A stretch of 64,000 nucleotides of DNA from Bradyrhizobium diazoefficiens (GCF_016616235.1 NZ_CP067100.1:2539001-2603000), one strand, 5' to 3'. Counted from the first letter of the stretch, positions 51,857 to 60,940 are shown. Numbers and translations are program-made. Notes: generated by a model not told the origin, from the sequence alone.

Positions 51857-53065
51857 ATGATGCCGAACCAGCGCATATTGATCGCCGGCGCAGGACCAGT
51901 CGGCCTCACGGCAGCCGCCTGCCTGGTACGGCGCGGTATTCCGGTGAAGGTGTTCGAAGCGTCCGCGGCGCTCACCACGGAATCGCGGGCGACGACCTTC
52001 CATCCACCGACGCTCGATATGCTCGACGACCTCGGCTTGGCCGAATCGCTCGCCCAACGCGGTTTGATTGCGCGCCGGCTGCAATATCGCTCCGGACGCG
52101 ACGAGGTGATGGCCACCTTTGACTATTCCGCTATCGCCGACTCGACACGGCATCCGTACAGATTGCAGTGCGAGCAATTCAATCTCACGCGCATCATTCA
52201 CGATCAACTGTCCGGCAATCCGAACTACCAAATCGAGTTTGGAACGCGAGTTAGCGGCGTTTCGCAAGATCGGACCGGCGTCACCGTCGAGCTCTCATCG
52301 TTCAGCTCCGCTCCGCGAGAGGAACGCGGCAGCTGGCTCATCGGCGCCGACGGCAGTCACAGCGCGGTGCGCAAGGCGCTTGGCATTCCGTTCGAAGGCT
52401 TCACCTGGCCCGAACGCTTTCTGATCGTAGACACGTCTTTCGATTTCCATACCGCGCTCGCGGGTGTGGAATCGCTGACCTATGTGGCGGCACCGATGAA
52501 CTGGCGCTTCCTGTTGCAACTCCCCTCGAGGTGGCGCGTGATATTACCGCTCGCGCGAGATCTGCCAGATGCTACAGCGACCAGCCGCGCCTTTGCCCGA
52601 ACCGCGCTGTCAACGCTTGCTTCCGGAGTTGACGACGGCGAGATCGCACACATCGCCCTCTTCAAAGTGCACCAGCGTGTCGCGGCGGCATTCCGCGCCG
52701 GGCGCGTCTTTCTCGCCGGCGATGCTGCTCACATCAACAATCCGCTGGGCGGGATGGGATTGAACGGAGGAATCCACGATGCGGTGAATCTGGCGGAGCG
52801 ACTGGGTGAGTTTTGCACAAGACCGGCTCCAGACACTGATTTGGATCTTTACGATCTGCAGCGCCGCGCGGTGGCAATCGAGCATGTGCAGAAGCACTCC
52901 ATCCGCACCAAGCGCAATCTGGAAACCAGTGACCCTGACGAGCGAGATGGCTTCCGCGACGAACTGAGACGGACGGCGAATGACCGACAACTGACTCGCG
53001 AGTTCCTACGAAGAGTATCGATGATCGCGAGCCTCGATCGAGCCAAAGAGCTGGGGGTGCTCTAA
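51857..53065 (+). CDS. FAD-dependent aromatic monooxygenase
   Basis: This 402-residue protein has the FAD motif ILIAGAGPVGLTAAACLVRR (residues 6-25), the DG-type phrase GSWLIGADGSHSAVRKALG and the second FAD motif VFLAGDAAHINNPLGGMGLN. This is the PHBH/UbiH fold used for hydroxylating phenols or related rings with NAD(P)H and oxygen. The substrate is unknown. It lacks the extra C-terminal thioredoxin-like domain of phenol hydroxylases. It starts 58 bases after the Bug gene and is probably co-transcribed with it. Confidence 0.92.
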   Translation: MMPNQRILIAGAGPVGLTAAACLVRRGIPVKVFEASAALTTESRATTFHPPTLDMLDDLGLAESLAQRGLIARRLQYRSGRDEVMATFDYSAIADSTRHPYRLQCEQFNLTRIIHDQLSGNPNYQIEFGTRVSGVSQDRTGVTVELSSFSSAPREERGSWLIGADGSHSAVRKALGIPFEGFTWPERFLIVDTSFDFHTALAGVESLTYVAAPMNWRFLLQLPSRWRVILPLARDLPDATATSRAFARTALSTLASGVDDGEIAHIALFKVHQRVAAAFRAGRVFLAGDAAHINNPLGGMGLNGGIHDAVNLAERLGEFCTRPAPDTDLDLYDLQRRAVAIEHVQKHSIRTKRNLETSDPDERDGFRDELRRTANDRQLTREFLRRVSMIASLDRAKELGVL

Positions 53066-53495
53066 CGTCTCCTTCTGGCTCTTAGTCGACGTCTCACCAA
53101 CCGACGGCGAGTTTAGCCGGCGAATTCGAACGCGCAGGCGCCGGCCCCTCGGAAGTAGGCGCGCCGTCTTCCTGAAGTTGCCGAAAGCCCCTCACATATC
53201 GAGGGTCGTCTTGCGATTCTGGCCGAGCTTCGGCTCCCGAAGGACTGCGAAGAGCGATTGAGCCTCATCGGCGGCAATCGGGCGTGAGCGCCGGACCAGC
53301 GGCAACCTGCGATCGATGCCAAGCGAAGCGGCTTGGCCTGTCCGCTGGATCACGGGAGGCTCTTCGCCGGTCACTTCGATTCCGCACTAGCCGTGTACTC
53401 ATAAACCGGCGGCGTGGTTCGCTTCGCTCTGATACCGCCCCTATGCGCGACCGCGGCAATGTCGCGAGGGGCAGAAGCCGACGCGACGTGGGTGT
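53066..53495. other. 430-bp region, no gene supported
   Basis: Frames on both strands give Arg/Ser/Pro-rich products without motifs. A phrase EAQSLFAVLREPKLGQNRK on the minus strand looks somewhat protein-like, but it has no proper start. Confidence 0.4.
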
Positions 53496-53989
53496 TCATT
53501 TTGCTCGCTTCCAAACCACATCGACGCTCTCCCCGCTTGGAGGACGAATAGTTAGCGTGAGCTGATCTCCAGTGATCGCAACGAAGCGTTTCTGATCTGA
53601 ACCATTCCAATTCGGAAAGGAACTACCTTCAACATGAATTGCGACGCTGCGGTCTTGGTCATTCACCGAGTAAGTCCCGAAGTAGGTCTGGGTCCCATTG
53701 GCTGTTGCTTCGTTTTCTTCCGCAGAGCCTCGCCAGAGCGCATTGCTTGCGTACTTGGCCCGGTCTGAGCGCATAACCGTGATGATGTACCGCCCGCGTG
53801 CGTCAAAAATGGCCATACCCGTTGGGTTTGCTCCGAACTGCCGCAACGTGGTGCCGTCGCTTTTCATTTGTTCCCACGAGAGAACCGTCCACGTTCCAAC
53901 GAGTCCTTTCTTCAGCCATGACTGCTGACTAAAGGCAACAGCCCCAAAGCCGTGGCAATGCACATACCGAGAACGCTACGGTGCTTCAT
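53496..53989 (-). pseudogene. exported lipocalin-like protein with frameshift after the signal peptide
   Basis: ATG 53989, preceded by GGAGGAC, opens a signal peptide (VLGMCIATALGLLPLVSS) that stops after 25 codons. The lipocalin-like body continues in another frame from about 53930 to the stop at 53496: LVGTWTVLSWEQMKSDGT, FGANPTGMAIFDARGRYIIT, RSVAIHVEGSSFPNWNGSDQ and LTLTIRPPSGESVDVVWKR. A one-base loss between about 53915 and 53945 explains the shift. The body alone could be made from GTG 53963, but without export and without a ribosome-binding site. Either a fresh inactivation or a sequence error. Confidence 0.7.
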
Positions 53990-54161
53990 TGGTGTCCTCC
54001 GTGGCTCCGCCTTGAACCTGTTCCGCACTGTAGAGCTACAGGAGATTATAGGAAACCCCGCTCGTGAACGCCTGATTTCCAGATGTCCCGCTTCTGCCGG
54101 AAGCACCGAAGGAGGAGCAGATGAGCAATCGCACATAAGGGCGGAAGCCGCCGACAGCCGT

Positions 54162-54290
54162 CCCCTTCACGATCACCGTGGTGCCGCTCAGCAGGACCAC
54201 CTCGTGGCTCCAGTCGAACTGGTAAGCTTCGCCTGGGGCAAAGCTCAGCGGGACATAAGCGGCCGCGGTCGATGCCCGCCAACGCGCTGG
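54162..54290 (-). mobile_element. relic of an IS21-family transposase (IstA)
   Basis: The minus strand reads AYVPLSFAPGEAYQFDWSHE followed by VVLLSGTTVIVK. This is the entrance to the DDE catalytic domain of IS21-type IstA (first catalytic Asp in FDWSHE). The similarity starts abruptly near 54290 and ends at 54162; the remaining 350 residues and IstB are absent, and no terminal repeats were found. Confidence 0.75.
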
Positions 54291-54306
54291 ATTCGACGAA
54301 GACGCC

Positions 54307-54417
54307 TTACCAAGTGACGACTCCCAGCACTGCGAGTCCCAACCCCCCAAAGACTGGTAGCGCCACTAAAGCGCCCGCAGCGAAGATCATCAGCTCCTTT
54401 TTCGTGAGGTCCGTCAT
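54307..54417 (-). CDS. 36-residue single-span membrane protein
   Basis: A short frame starts MTDLTKKELMIFAAGALVAL and ends in a second half of the same hydrophobic span (VFGGLGLAVLGVV) followed by TW. The charged first seven residues and about 25 hydrophobic ones suggest a one-helix membrane peptide. AAGGGCAAG precedes the ATG, and codon use looks coding. It lies beside the IS21 relic. Function unknown. Confidence 0.55.
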   Translation of the reverse strand: MTDLTKKELMIFAAGALVALPVFGGLGLAVLGVVTW

Positions 54418-54605
54418 CTTGCCCTTCCTTGCACCATTAGGGCTTGGTGAACGGCCGATGCCGGTATGAAGTTCCGCTCCCGCCAATTAGCCGCTGTCCT
54501 GCTCGCGACAATGGCCTAGCTTCCCCGCGTCATAAATCCCGCTCTACCTAGGAACGCCTCGAGGGAGAGAGTACTTGATTTTGTAGGCCTTCAGGAGGTC
54601 ATGTC

Positions 54606-54992
54606 ATGCATCGCGCATTTATTGTGACAGCACTTGCAGCAATGCTTGCTAGCGCTTCGTATACAGCGCTGGCGCAAGGCGGTGGATCCGGAGGAGGCAG
54701 CAGTGGGGGCGGTGCATCTTCGGGAGCTTCAAGCTCGTCTGGAATGGCAGCTGGCTCGATGTCGAGCAGCGGGAGTGTAAACGGTACGGGAGGCTCACCC
54801 GGCCCGAACACGAGCAACGCGCTTAGCCACGGGACGACAGGCAACAACCTGAATAGGTCAACTGGTGGTCCTCCCCAGGCCGGAAGCACTTCGTCAAGCT
54901 CCACCTCCTATAGCAACCCAACGGCAAACAACGCCGTCAATAATTTGGGAAACACTAACAATACCGGCATTCTCGCGCCAGGTAGCAAGTAG
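54606..54992 (+). CDS. secreted Ser/Gly/Asn-rich protein
   Basis: This 128-residue protein has a signal peptide (IVTALAAMLASASYTALAQ) followed by a low-complexity body (GGGSGGGSSGGGASSGASSS), then Asn/Thr-rich stretches (NNAVNNLGNTNNTG) and a short end LAPGSK. AGGAGG lies 7 bases before the ATG. No domain or Cys is present. It is the same kind of low-complexity secreted protein as the product of 407-1003 but not alike in sequence. Confidence 0.7.
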   Translation: MHRAFIVTALAAMLASASYTALAQGGGSGGGSSGGGASSGASSSSGMAAGSMSSSGSVNGTGGSPGPNTSNALSHGTTGNNLNRSTGGPPQAGSTSSSSTSYSNPTANNAVNNLGNTNNTGILAPGSK

Positions 54993-55104
54993 CTACTGGA
55001 TATGATCGCACCGCGACACAGACTACTCTTCGAGTAGGGCGTGGACGCATATCGCGCGTGGCCAGCCATAGCCGGATAGATGCCAGTTAGACGAAGGCAA
55101 GGCT

Positions 55105-55134
55105 CTCTTTGAGTTTACGATCCCGGCTCGTTGA
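55105..55134 (+). pseudogene. relic of a histidine kinase C-terminal end
   Basis: The bases encode LFEFTIPAR and a stop, matching FQFT(I/V)PA at the ends of the kinases at 34476 and 25976. No kinase frame precedes it. It is followed after 15 bases by the 106-bp repeat, so an event involving the repeat may have removed the rest. Confidence 0.35.
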
Positions 55135-55149
55135 TGGAATGCCCGCTTG

Positions 55150-55255
55150 TGGCCCATCGCGTCCGCTGGTCCGATGCAGTGGTCTGTCCGGAGCTAGGGG
55201 GAGAAGCCGACCTGCCGGCTGAGCACTCAGACTTCTCACTTTGACCCGGAGCGGA
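55150..55255 (+). repeat. 106-bp direct repeat, copy 1
   Basis: It begins TGGCCCATCGCGTCCGCTGG and ends near TTTGACCCGGAGCGGA. Copy 2 at 56909 differs at a few bases and by one base in length. The two copies enclose 1.65 kb with two predicted genes. Neither end shows the terminal inverted repeats of an insertion sequence. Confidence 0.85.
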
Positions 55256-55349
55256 CCTTCGGAGAGTTCGACAAGTTTATGCCGATCCGTTGGTGTTCTG
55301 GAAAGAGTTCCCGTTCAAGATGCGCCCCGGGAGTTGGACATGAACCGCG

Positions 55350-55691
55350 ATGATCTTCGCTCGCATCGCTGTATTCATCGCCGCGCTATGCTCGGCTGGG
55401 TCAGCGACCTTACCGCTCTTGACTGCTGCTCCTGCCGGATGTCCGAGCTGGCGTCTTTCCCAGTGGTCCGAAGGCTCTCCGTGGTCTTTGCTGGTGGCGT
55501 GGCCGTTTGCGACCCTAGCCCTCCCGCTTTTTATTGCCATTCGTTGGGATTGGTGCGTTCGAAAGCAAGCTGAATATGACACCTCGTCAGTACCGATCCC
55601 GGGCGAGTACGTATTGGCTCGCGTGTGCCTCATGGCAGCCGCTTTTTCTCAGATCCCGTCGCTGATGGTGCTCGATTGCTTAACCAGGTAG
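55350..55691 (+). CDS. hypothetical membrane protein, doubtful
   Basis: A 113-codon frame has hydrophobic segments at about residues 5-25 (RIAVFIAALCSAGSATLPLL), 46-64 (LLVAWPFATLALPLFIAI) and 88-105. The hydrophobic pattern is plausible for a three-helix membrane protein. The site upstream is weak (GGAG 17 bases away). No family is recognised. It lies between the two copies of the 106-bp repeat. Confidence 0.4.
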   Translation: MIFARIAVFIAALCSAGSATLPLLTAAPAGCPSWRLSQWSEGSPWSLLVAWPFATLALPLFIAIRWDWCVRKQAEYDTSSVPIPGEYVLARVCLMAAAFSQIPSLMVLDCLTR

Positions 55692-56001
55692 CTAGATGAA
55701 GTGTGCCCCGCTGGCACCTCAAAGATTGCAGCCTACCTGTGAAGCCTTAGTCCTGATTTGGCCCGAATGCGAAGCCCGCGCGGGGCTCAGAAATGTCGGC
55801 TCGTGGCAGACGGGAAGCGGCTGGAGGACCTTCTGAATGGCGCTCTTGACCCAAACCGGATTTGTGGCTTGTCGAATTTCGATCCGACCTTCTCATCGGA
55901 TCAAACGGAGCGCGACGTTGCTTTTGCAGTCCCGACCTTTCCCATTCTTACAGACTTCATAGAAGTTTTATAAAATCAATGAGCTGGCGGGGGAATAAAC
56001 T
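55692..56001. other. 310-bp region, no gene supported
   Basis: AT content rises towards 56000 (CATAGAAGTTTTATAAAATC), which may be the promoter of the gene at 56002. No other feature seen. Confidence 0.35.
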
Positions 56002-56784
56002 TTGAAAACACAATTGCGTAGTTGGCTCACGTTCAGCTTGATAGTTACGAGCCTATTTTTTTCGTTCAATCGCGCTGTCGCGCAGAACGCGCTTGTCACC
56101 GGAGATGCTGCGCGCTCATTTGACTCCGAACTCGACTCCTTCTTTAAAGCCAAGGATTGGGGGCACCTGACTGCAGCGCTGGAACACCCACCCAGCGATG
56201 CAACTTCCCTATCAAAAGGACTCGTGTGGTTGAAGTCGCGCGTGGATGGCGGGGGCGGGTTTCTGCTAACGCTTCACTATATGCGCTGGCTTTGGATGAT
56301 AGGGATTAGCAAACAGATAAGCGACCCCGCCGCAGACCCCCGGATGAGCGCCGCACTGCTTTGGTTGTACGCCTTCGAACTAGCGGCGATCGATGGCGCG
56401 AAATGCGAGGATAAAACTGCACCATCCCATCGAGTGGACCAGTTGATCGAGAAGAACGGCGTGATCTTAGCGTTCATGAAAAGCCAATCCACCGAGTGGA
56501 AGGAAAAAATTGTCGCGTTGGCACTGGGGTACGAGACCCGTACCGCTCCAGCCAGACAGGATGACGATCTGCTTTGTAGAGGTGGTTTGCACGAAATACG
56601 AGCCGGGTTGGCGAGAGGAACGCAGCAAGAGGTTTCAGATAAGCAGGGTTATCCAGGCAAGTCCGTAGAAGTCACTGGGCCACCGGATTACACGCCGCGT
56701 TTCTTGCCGGGCGAAGTCTACGGCTCGGCACAGGTCGAAACCCGAAGGACGATGCGGGAGAAATTGCTCAAGTTAATCCAGTGA
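56002..56784 (+). CDS. exported hypothetical protein
   Basis: This 260-residue protein has a signal peptide (LIVTSLFFSFNRAVAQ) and an alpha-helical body (FFKAKDWGHLTAALEHPPSD, LTLHYMRWLWMIGIS, LLWLYAFELAAIDGAKCED). No known family is recognised; the helical pattern with Trp residues could be a TPR-like scaffold. The start is TTG, with GGGGGAA 7 bases before. Base composition is lower in GC than neighbours, and the gene is bracketed by the 106-bp repeats, which suggests acquisition. The final third is hydrophilic (RPPDYTPRFLPGEV-like). Confidence 0.7.
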   Translation: MKTQLRSWLTFSLIVTSLFFSFNRAVAQNALVTGDAARSFDSELDSFFKAKDWGHLTAALEHPPSDATSLSKGLVWLKSRVDGGGGFLLTLHYMRWLWMIGISKQISDPAADPRMSAALLWLYAFELAAIDGAKCEDKTAPSHRVDQLIEKNGVILAFMKSQSTEWKEKIVALALGYETRTAPARQDDDLLCRGGLHEIRAGLARGTQQEVSDKQGYPGKSVEVTGPPDYTPRFLPGEVYGSAQVETRRTMREKLLKLIQ

Positions 56785-56908
56785 GGGCGTCGCAGAACCA
56801 CAATACCAAAAGCTGAATTGGTGGCGCTCCGGGCCAAAGTCCGAGAGCATCTTAGATGAGAACTGGCGACCAAACTACGAGGTCTCGTAGAACAGCGAAT
56901 TCCGTTTC

Positions 56909-57013
56909 TGGCCCATCGCGTCCGCTGGTCCGATGCAGTGGTCTGTCTGGAGCTAGGGGGAAAGCCGACCTGCCGGCTGAGCACTCAGACTTCTCACTTT
57001 GACCCGAAGCGGA
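56909..57013 (+). repeat. 106-bp direct repeat, copy 2 (105 bp)
   Basis: It begins TGGCCCATCGCGTCCGCTGG and ends TTTGACCCGAAGCGGA, in the same orientation as copy 1. It lies 98 bases before the start of the binding-protein gene at 57112. Fragments of the same style (CTTGTGGCCCAT, TTTGATCCGAAGCCGA) recur at 58085-58192. Confidence 0.85.
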
Positions 57014-57111
57014 AGTCAGGTCTGGCGCATCGGCCTGCTTCGCACTAGTCTTGCAAAAAGAAGGGGTTGAAACTTTGTCGCGATTGGTAAGTGAACTTAG
57101 GAGGACCGGCT

Positions 57112-58071
57112 TTGGTCAAGTCGCTAACACGTCGGGCGACTGTCTTATGTCTTCTCAGCATCGTTAGTCCGGCAAGGGCAGCTTCAGCGAAGGTTCGGCG
57201 AGTTGCTCTGGTGACTTCTGGACATGGGGGCGCGGTCCTCGATATTATCCGCAGTTCCTTCAAGGATGCAGGTTATGAAGAGGGCAAGAACCTAGTCATC
57301 GACTTTCGAGCGGCGAACGGCCGCTACGCCGATTTGCCTCAGTTGATTGATGAGCTGATCGCGCTCCGTCCTGACCTGATAATCGCGGAAGCAACGCCGG
57401 CGGTTGCCGCTGCGAAAAGGGCATCGAGCACAATTCCCATCATCATGGCGCCGGCTAGCGATCCGATTGGCTCCGGCTTCGTCAAGAGCTTCACTCACCC
57501 AGGAGGGAACATCACGGGTGTAGCCAACATGTTCGGAGACACCACGACAAAGACACTGGATATTATCCGGCAGGTGTTTCCGAAAGCGACCAAGATCGGG
57601 ATCTTGGTTTCCAACAATCCAACTCACCCGGTCTTCGCAGAGGTCACGGAGCAGGCGGCAAACAAGGCGGGTCTTTCTGCGACTCGTTTTCTCGCCCGCA
57701 ATCCGGAAGACCTGGAAAAGGTGTTCGCGGAGATGAAGGCTGCAAAATGTGACGTCGTTTACGTTCTTGCTGATCCTCCACGAGCCACTCTTCCTCCGAT
57801 CGCATTGCGAGCGGGCTTACCTACTATCTTCCAGGTAAGCACTTACGTCACGATCCACGACGGATTGGTGAGTTATGGTCCAAACATGCGGTCGTTGTTC
57901 ACGAAGGCGGTTGAATACGCCGACCGAATACTTAAGGGCGCAGAGCCAAAAGATATACCTGTCGAACAGCCAACTACCTTCGAGTTCGTGATCAATCTGC
58001 GAACTGCACGAGCTTTCGGAATCGAAATCCCCGAACGCGTGTTGCTGATGGCTGATCGGGTAATCGAATAA
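57112..58071 (+). CDS. ABC_sub_bind-type periplasmic binding protein
   Basis: This 319-residue protein has a signal peptide (RRATVLCLLSIVSPARA) and the two-lobe fold of the ABC-transporter substrate-binding family PF04392: VALVTSGHGGAVLDIIRSSF, IDFRAANGRYADLPQLIDEL, FVKSFTHPGGNITGVANMFG and EQPTTFEFVINLRTARAFGI. I chose TTG 57112 because AGGAGG lies 8 bases before it; the GTG at 57091 would put the ribosome-binding site inside the gene. No permease genes are adjacent, as is usual for this family in Bradyrhizobium. Confidence 0.88.
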   Translation: MVKSLTRRATVLCLLSIVSPARAASAKVRRVALVTSGHGGAVLDIIRSSFKDAGYEEGKNLVIDFRAANGRYADLPQLIDELIALRPDLIIAEATPAVAAAKRASSTIPIIMAPASDPIGSGFVKSFTHPGGNITGVANMFGDTTTKTLDIIRQVFPKATKIGILVSNNPTHPVFAEVTEQAANKAGLSATRFLARNPEDLEKVFAEMKAAKCDVVYVLADPPRATLPPIALRAGLPTIFQVSTYVTIHDGLVSYGPNMRSLFTKAVEYADRILKGAEPKDIPVEQPTTFEFVINLRTARAFGIEIPERVLLMADRVIE

Positions 58072-58361
58072 TGCCTCATGTCGGCTTGTGGCCCATGGCT
58101 GACTTAGAGCCCGGATCGCGGCGGAGTCAGCTTCGGAGAAATGAGCTGACCAAGTTCATGAGGGCAGCAGAGAGCAGCTTTTGATCCGAAGCCGACTTCC
58201 GAAAGGCTCCGGCAGGGGTACGCCGCGGACCCTCAGCGAACAGGGGCCAGCCTGAGGCGACGGCCACACGCCATGAGCCTCTCGCTAGCCTCTCGCTGCT
58301 CGATTGCACTGTGTGGCCGTTTAGCCGTAGGCTGCCCAGTGACCCAGAGTGGCGGGAAGCC

Positions 58362-59672
58362 ATGGTTGTCGAGACGCGCTATGTGACCAGCGGCGAGGTC
58401 TTCGTCGCGTACCAAATATCCGGACAGGACGGTCCGGATTTGCTCATGACCCCGGGCTTTGTATCGCATCTGGAGCTGTCGTGGGAGAATCCCAACGCCG
58501 CGCGGTTCCTTAATGACCTCGGCTCGTTCTCGCGACTGATCCGATTCGACAAACGCGGCACGGGTCTCAGTGATCGTGGCGTCGGTGTCCCGCATCTCGA
58601 TGAAAGGATCGACGATATCCGCGCCGTCCTCGACGCCGCGGGTTCCAAGAGAGCCTACTTGTTCGGTGTCTCGGAGGGCGGGCCGATGTCGATTCTGTTC
58701 GCAGCGACCTACCCTGAACGGGTCGCCGGCCTTATCCTGTTCGGCACGTATGCGCGCACGGTTGGCGCCTCCGTTCCGTTTGACGATTTTGCGGGACTCG
58801 AGCGTGATATCCGGTCCAACTGGGGTTCCGGCAAAAGTCTGCCAAGTTTCTCCCCATCGGCAGCCGCAATTCCCGGAGCCATGGAGCGCTTCGCCAAGTT
58901 CGAGCGCTCCGCCGCCAGCCCGTCTGATGTGATCAATCTGATGCGTATGAACCGCGAGATCGACGTGACCGCCATCCTGCCGTCGATCCGTGTTCCTACG
59001 CTTGTCATGCACCGGTGCGACGACGTACGGATTCGTGCACTCGCCGGGCGCGAGCTTGGAGAGAGAATTTCTCAGGCGCGCTACATCGAACTACCGGGTA
59101 GCGATCACCTCGCATGGTCAGGAGATCAGGATCGACTTGTCGAGGAGATCAGACAATTCATGGGTGTTTCCGCCACTGCCTTCGACGTTGATCGCGTCCT
59201 CTCGACTGTGCTGTTCACCGATATCGTCGATTCGACAAGGAGGGCCTCGTTGGTGGGTGACCGGCAGTGGCGTTCAACTCTGGAAGCGCATCATGCGACG
59301 GTGCGTTCGGAATTGGAGCGGCATCGCGGACGCGAGGTTAAAACTACAGGCGACGGATTTCTGGCGCTGTTCGACGGCCCGGCGCGCGCTGTCCGCTGCG
59401 CCCAGAGGATTGTCAGCGCGGTGCGGCCGCTCGATCTCGAAGTGCGGGCCGGCGTCCATACCGGTGAGGTTGAAATGATGGGAGACGATGTGGGCGGCAT
59501 TGCTGTGCACATCGCAGCACGAGTAGCTCAGCATGCGAAAGCAAGCGAAGTTCTGGCCTCAAGCACGGTAAAAGACTTGGTGGCAGGTGCTGGCCTCAAG
59601 TTCGTCGATAAGGGACCCGCTGAGCTTAAGGGTCTCGCCGAGACAATGCGTCTCTTCGCAGCCGTCACCTGA
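58362..59672 (+). CDS. alpha/beta hydrolase fused to a class III adenylate/guanylate cyclase
   Basis: This 436-residue protein has an alpha/beta hydrolase domain (about 1-265) with nucleophile Ser in LFGVSEGGPMS, Asp in HRCDD and His in GSDHLAW, followed by a class III cyclase domain (about 275-436) with LFTDIVDSTRR (first metal Asp pair), TTGDGFLALFDGPARAV and VRAGVHTGEVE. Cyclases of this kind make cAMP or cGMP. GGCGGGAAG precedes ATG 58362; the 17 codons upstream in the frame lack a site. The fused hydrolase may sense a small ester or lactone. No membrane segment is seen. Confidence 0.9.
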   Translation: MVVETRYVTSGEVFVAYQISGQDGPDLLMTPGFVSHLELSWENPNAARFLNDLGSFSRLIRFDKRGTGLSDRGVGVPHLDERIDDIRAVLDAAGSKRAYLFGVSEGGPMSILFAATYPERVAGLILFGTYARTVGASVPFDDFAGLERDIRSNWGSGKSLPSFSPSAAAIPGAMERFAKFERSAASPSDVINLMRMNREIDVTAILPSIRVPTLVMHRCDDVRIRALAGRELGERISQARYIELPGSDHLAWSGDQDRLVEEIRQFMGVSATAFDVDRVLSTVLFTDIVDSTRRASLVGDRQWRSTLEAHHATVRSELERHRGREVKTTGDGFLALFDGPARAVRCAQRIVSAVRPLDLEVRAGVHTGEVEMMGDDVGGIAVHIAARVAQHAKASEVLASSTVKDLVAGAGLKFVDKGPAELKGLAETMRLFAAVT

Positions 59673-59830
59673 ATAAGTTCCGGAGCGTCGATTCCGCCCC
59701 GACCCCCGCTTGTGACCCACAACCGACGTCAGCTGAGACGATCCCCTATTGCGTTGACAGCGGAATAGATTGCGCCTGTAATTGAGGGATAATCTTCGCC
59801 GGCCGGAAAATGCCGAATGGAGAATTGGTC

Positions 59831-60940
59831 ATGATAAATTTCAGCCGACGTGATGCTTTAAAGTTTTCTGCTGGGCTGACGCTTACGGCCGCGACAGGCA
59901 GCTTTTCCTGTTGGGAGGTGGCCAAGGCGGGCTCGATCGAGATCCCAACGGTCGACAAGCTCACCGTCAGGGTTCTCGTCGACAGCGCGAGCGACATCTT
60001 CTTTAAGCCGCAAGATGTGAGCGGGGTGAGGACCGAGCCCGGCCGATCGACCGATCCGAAGCGGCCATTGCATAGCGAATGGGGGTTGTCGCTGTACCTG
60101 GAGCCGCAGCGCGGCAATGAGAGGAAAACTTTCCTTCTCGATTTCGGTTGGACACCCGAAGCGATCAACGGCAACATGGAGCTTCTCAGGCTCGATCCTT
60201 CTAAAATCGACGCGCTGATCATGAGCCACGGCCACTTTGACCATTGGGGCGGCCTGCTCGGCTTCCTGGAGCGGCACCGCAAGGATCTACCGGTTGACCT
60301 CACAATGTATGCCGGCGGCGAGGACAATTTTTGCCCGCGCTACGTTAAGATGGGTGCCGGAGGCGACCTCGCCGACTTTGGCACTCTCGACCGCCGGGAC
60401 ATTGTCAAACAAAACGTGAAGGTTGTGCTGTGCGAAGCTCCAGTCGTGATCGGAGGTCAGGCCTTCACCACCGGCAAGATTACCCGCAGCAGCATCGAGA
60501 AAGTGCTTCCGAACAGCTTGGTGGGATTTCAGATCAAGGACGGTGCCGGCTGCAATGCCAGCCACTATTTGCCGGCAGAGATGGAAGGCAAGGTCGTGCC
60601 CGACGAACATATCCATGAGCACGCAACCTGCTTCAATCTGAGAGACAAGGGCCTAATCGTCATCTCTTCCTGCGGCCATGTCGGCATCGTCAATTCGGTG
60701 CGCCAGGCGATGGCAGTGTCCGGTATTGACAAGGTTCATGCCATCATGGGCGGCTTCCATCTCGGGCCGGCACCGGCTGACTATCTCACGAAGGTTGTCG
60801 CTGAGATCGCCAACCTTAATCCTGACGTGGTGATCCCGATGCACTGTAGCGGGCTGAACTTCACCCAGGAAGCGCAGCGCCAGATGCCGGGCAAAGTGCT
60901 CACTACAACGACGGGCACACGGATAACGTTCGGTATCTGA
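59831..60940 (+). CDS. exported metallo-beta-lactamase-fold hydrolase
   Basis: This 369-residue protein has a twin-arginine signal (FSRRDALKFSAGLTLTAATG) and the metal motif MSHGHFDHWGGLLGF (HxHxDH). Further His lie in SSCGHVGIVNSVRQA and GGFHLGPAP, with a late MHCSG. It resembles the group related to 7,8-dihydropterin-6-methyl-4-(beta-D-ribofuranosyl)aminobenzene-5'-phosphate synthase, named by similarity; the true reaction is not known. ATG 59831 has GGAG at good spacing; ATG 59810 is the alternative. A Tat signal suggests folding with metal in the cytoplasm before export. The SCO gene follows after 15 bases. Confidence 0.88.
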   Translation: MINFSRRDALKFSAGLTLTAATGSFSCWEVAKAGSIEIPTVDKLTVRVLVDSASDIFFKPQDVSGVRTEPGRSTDPKRPLHSEWGLSLYLEPQRGNERKTFLLDFGWTPEAINGNMELLRLDPSKIDALIMSHGHFDHWGGLLGFLERHRKDLPVDLTMYAGGEDNFCPRYVKMGAGGDLADFGTLDRRDIVKQNVKVVLCEAPVVIGGQAFTTGKITRSSIEKVLPNSLVGFQIKDGAGCNASHYLPAEMEGKVVPDEHIHEHATCFNLRDKGLIVISSCGHVGIVNSVRQAMAVSGIDKVHAIMGGFHLGPAPADYLTKVVAEIANLNPDVVIPMHCSGLNFTQEAQRQMPGKVLTTTTGTRITFGI

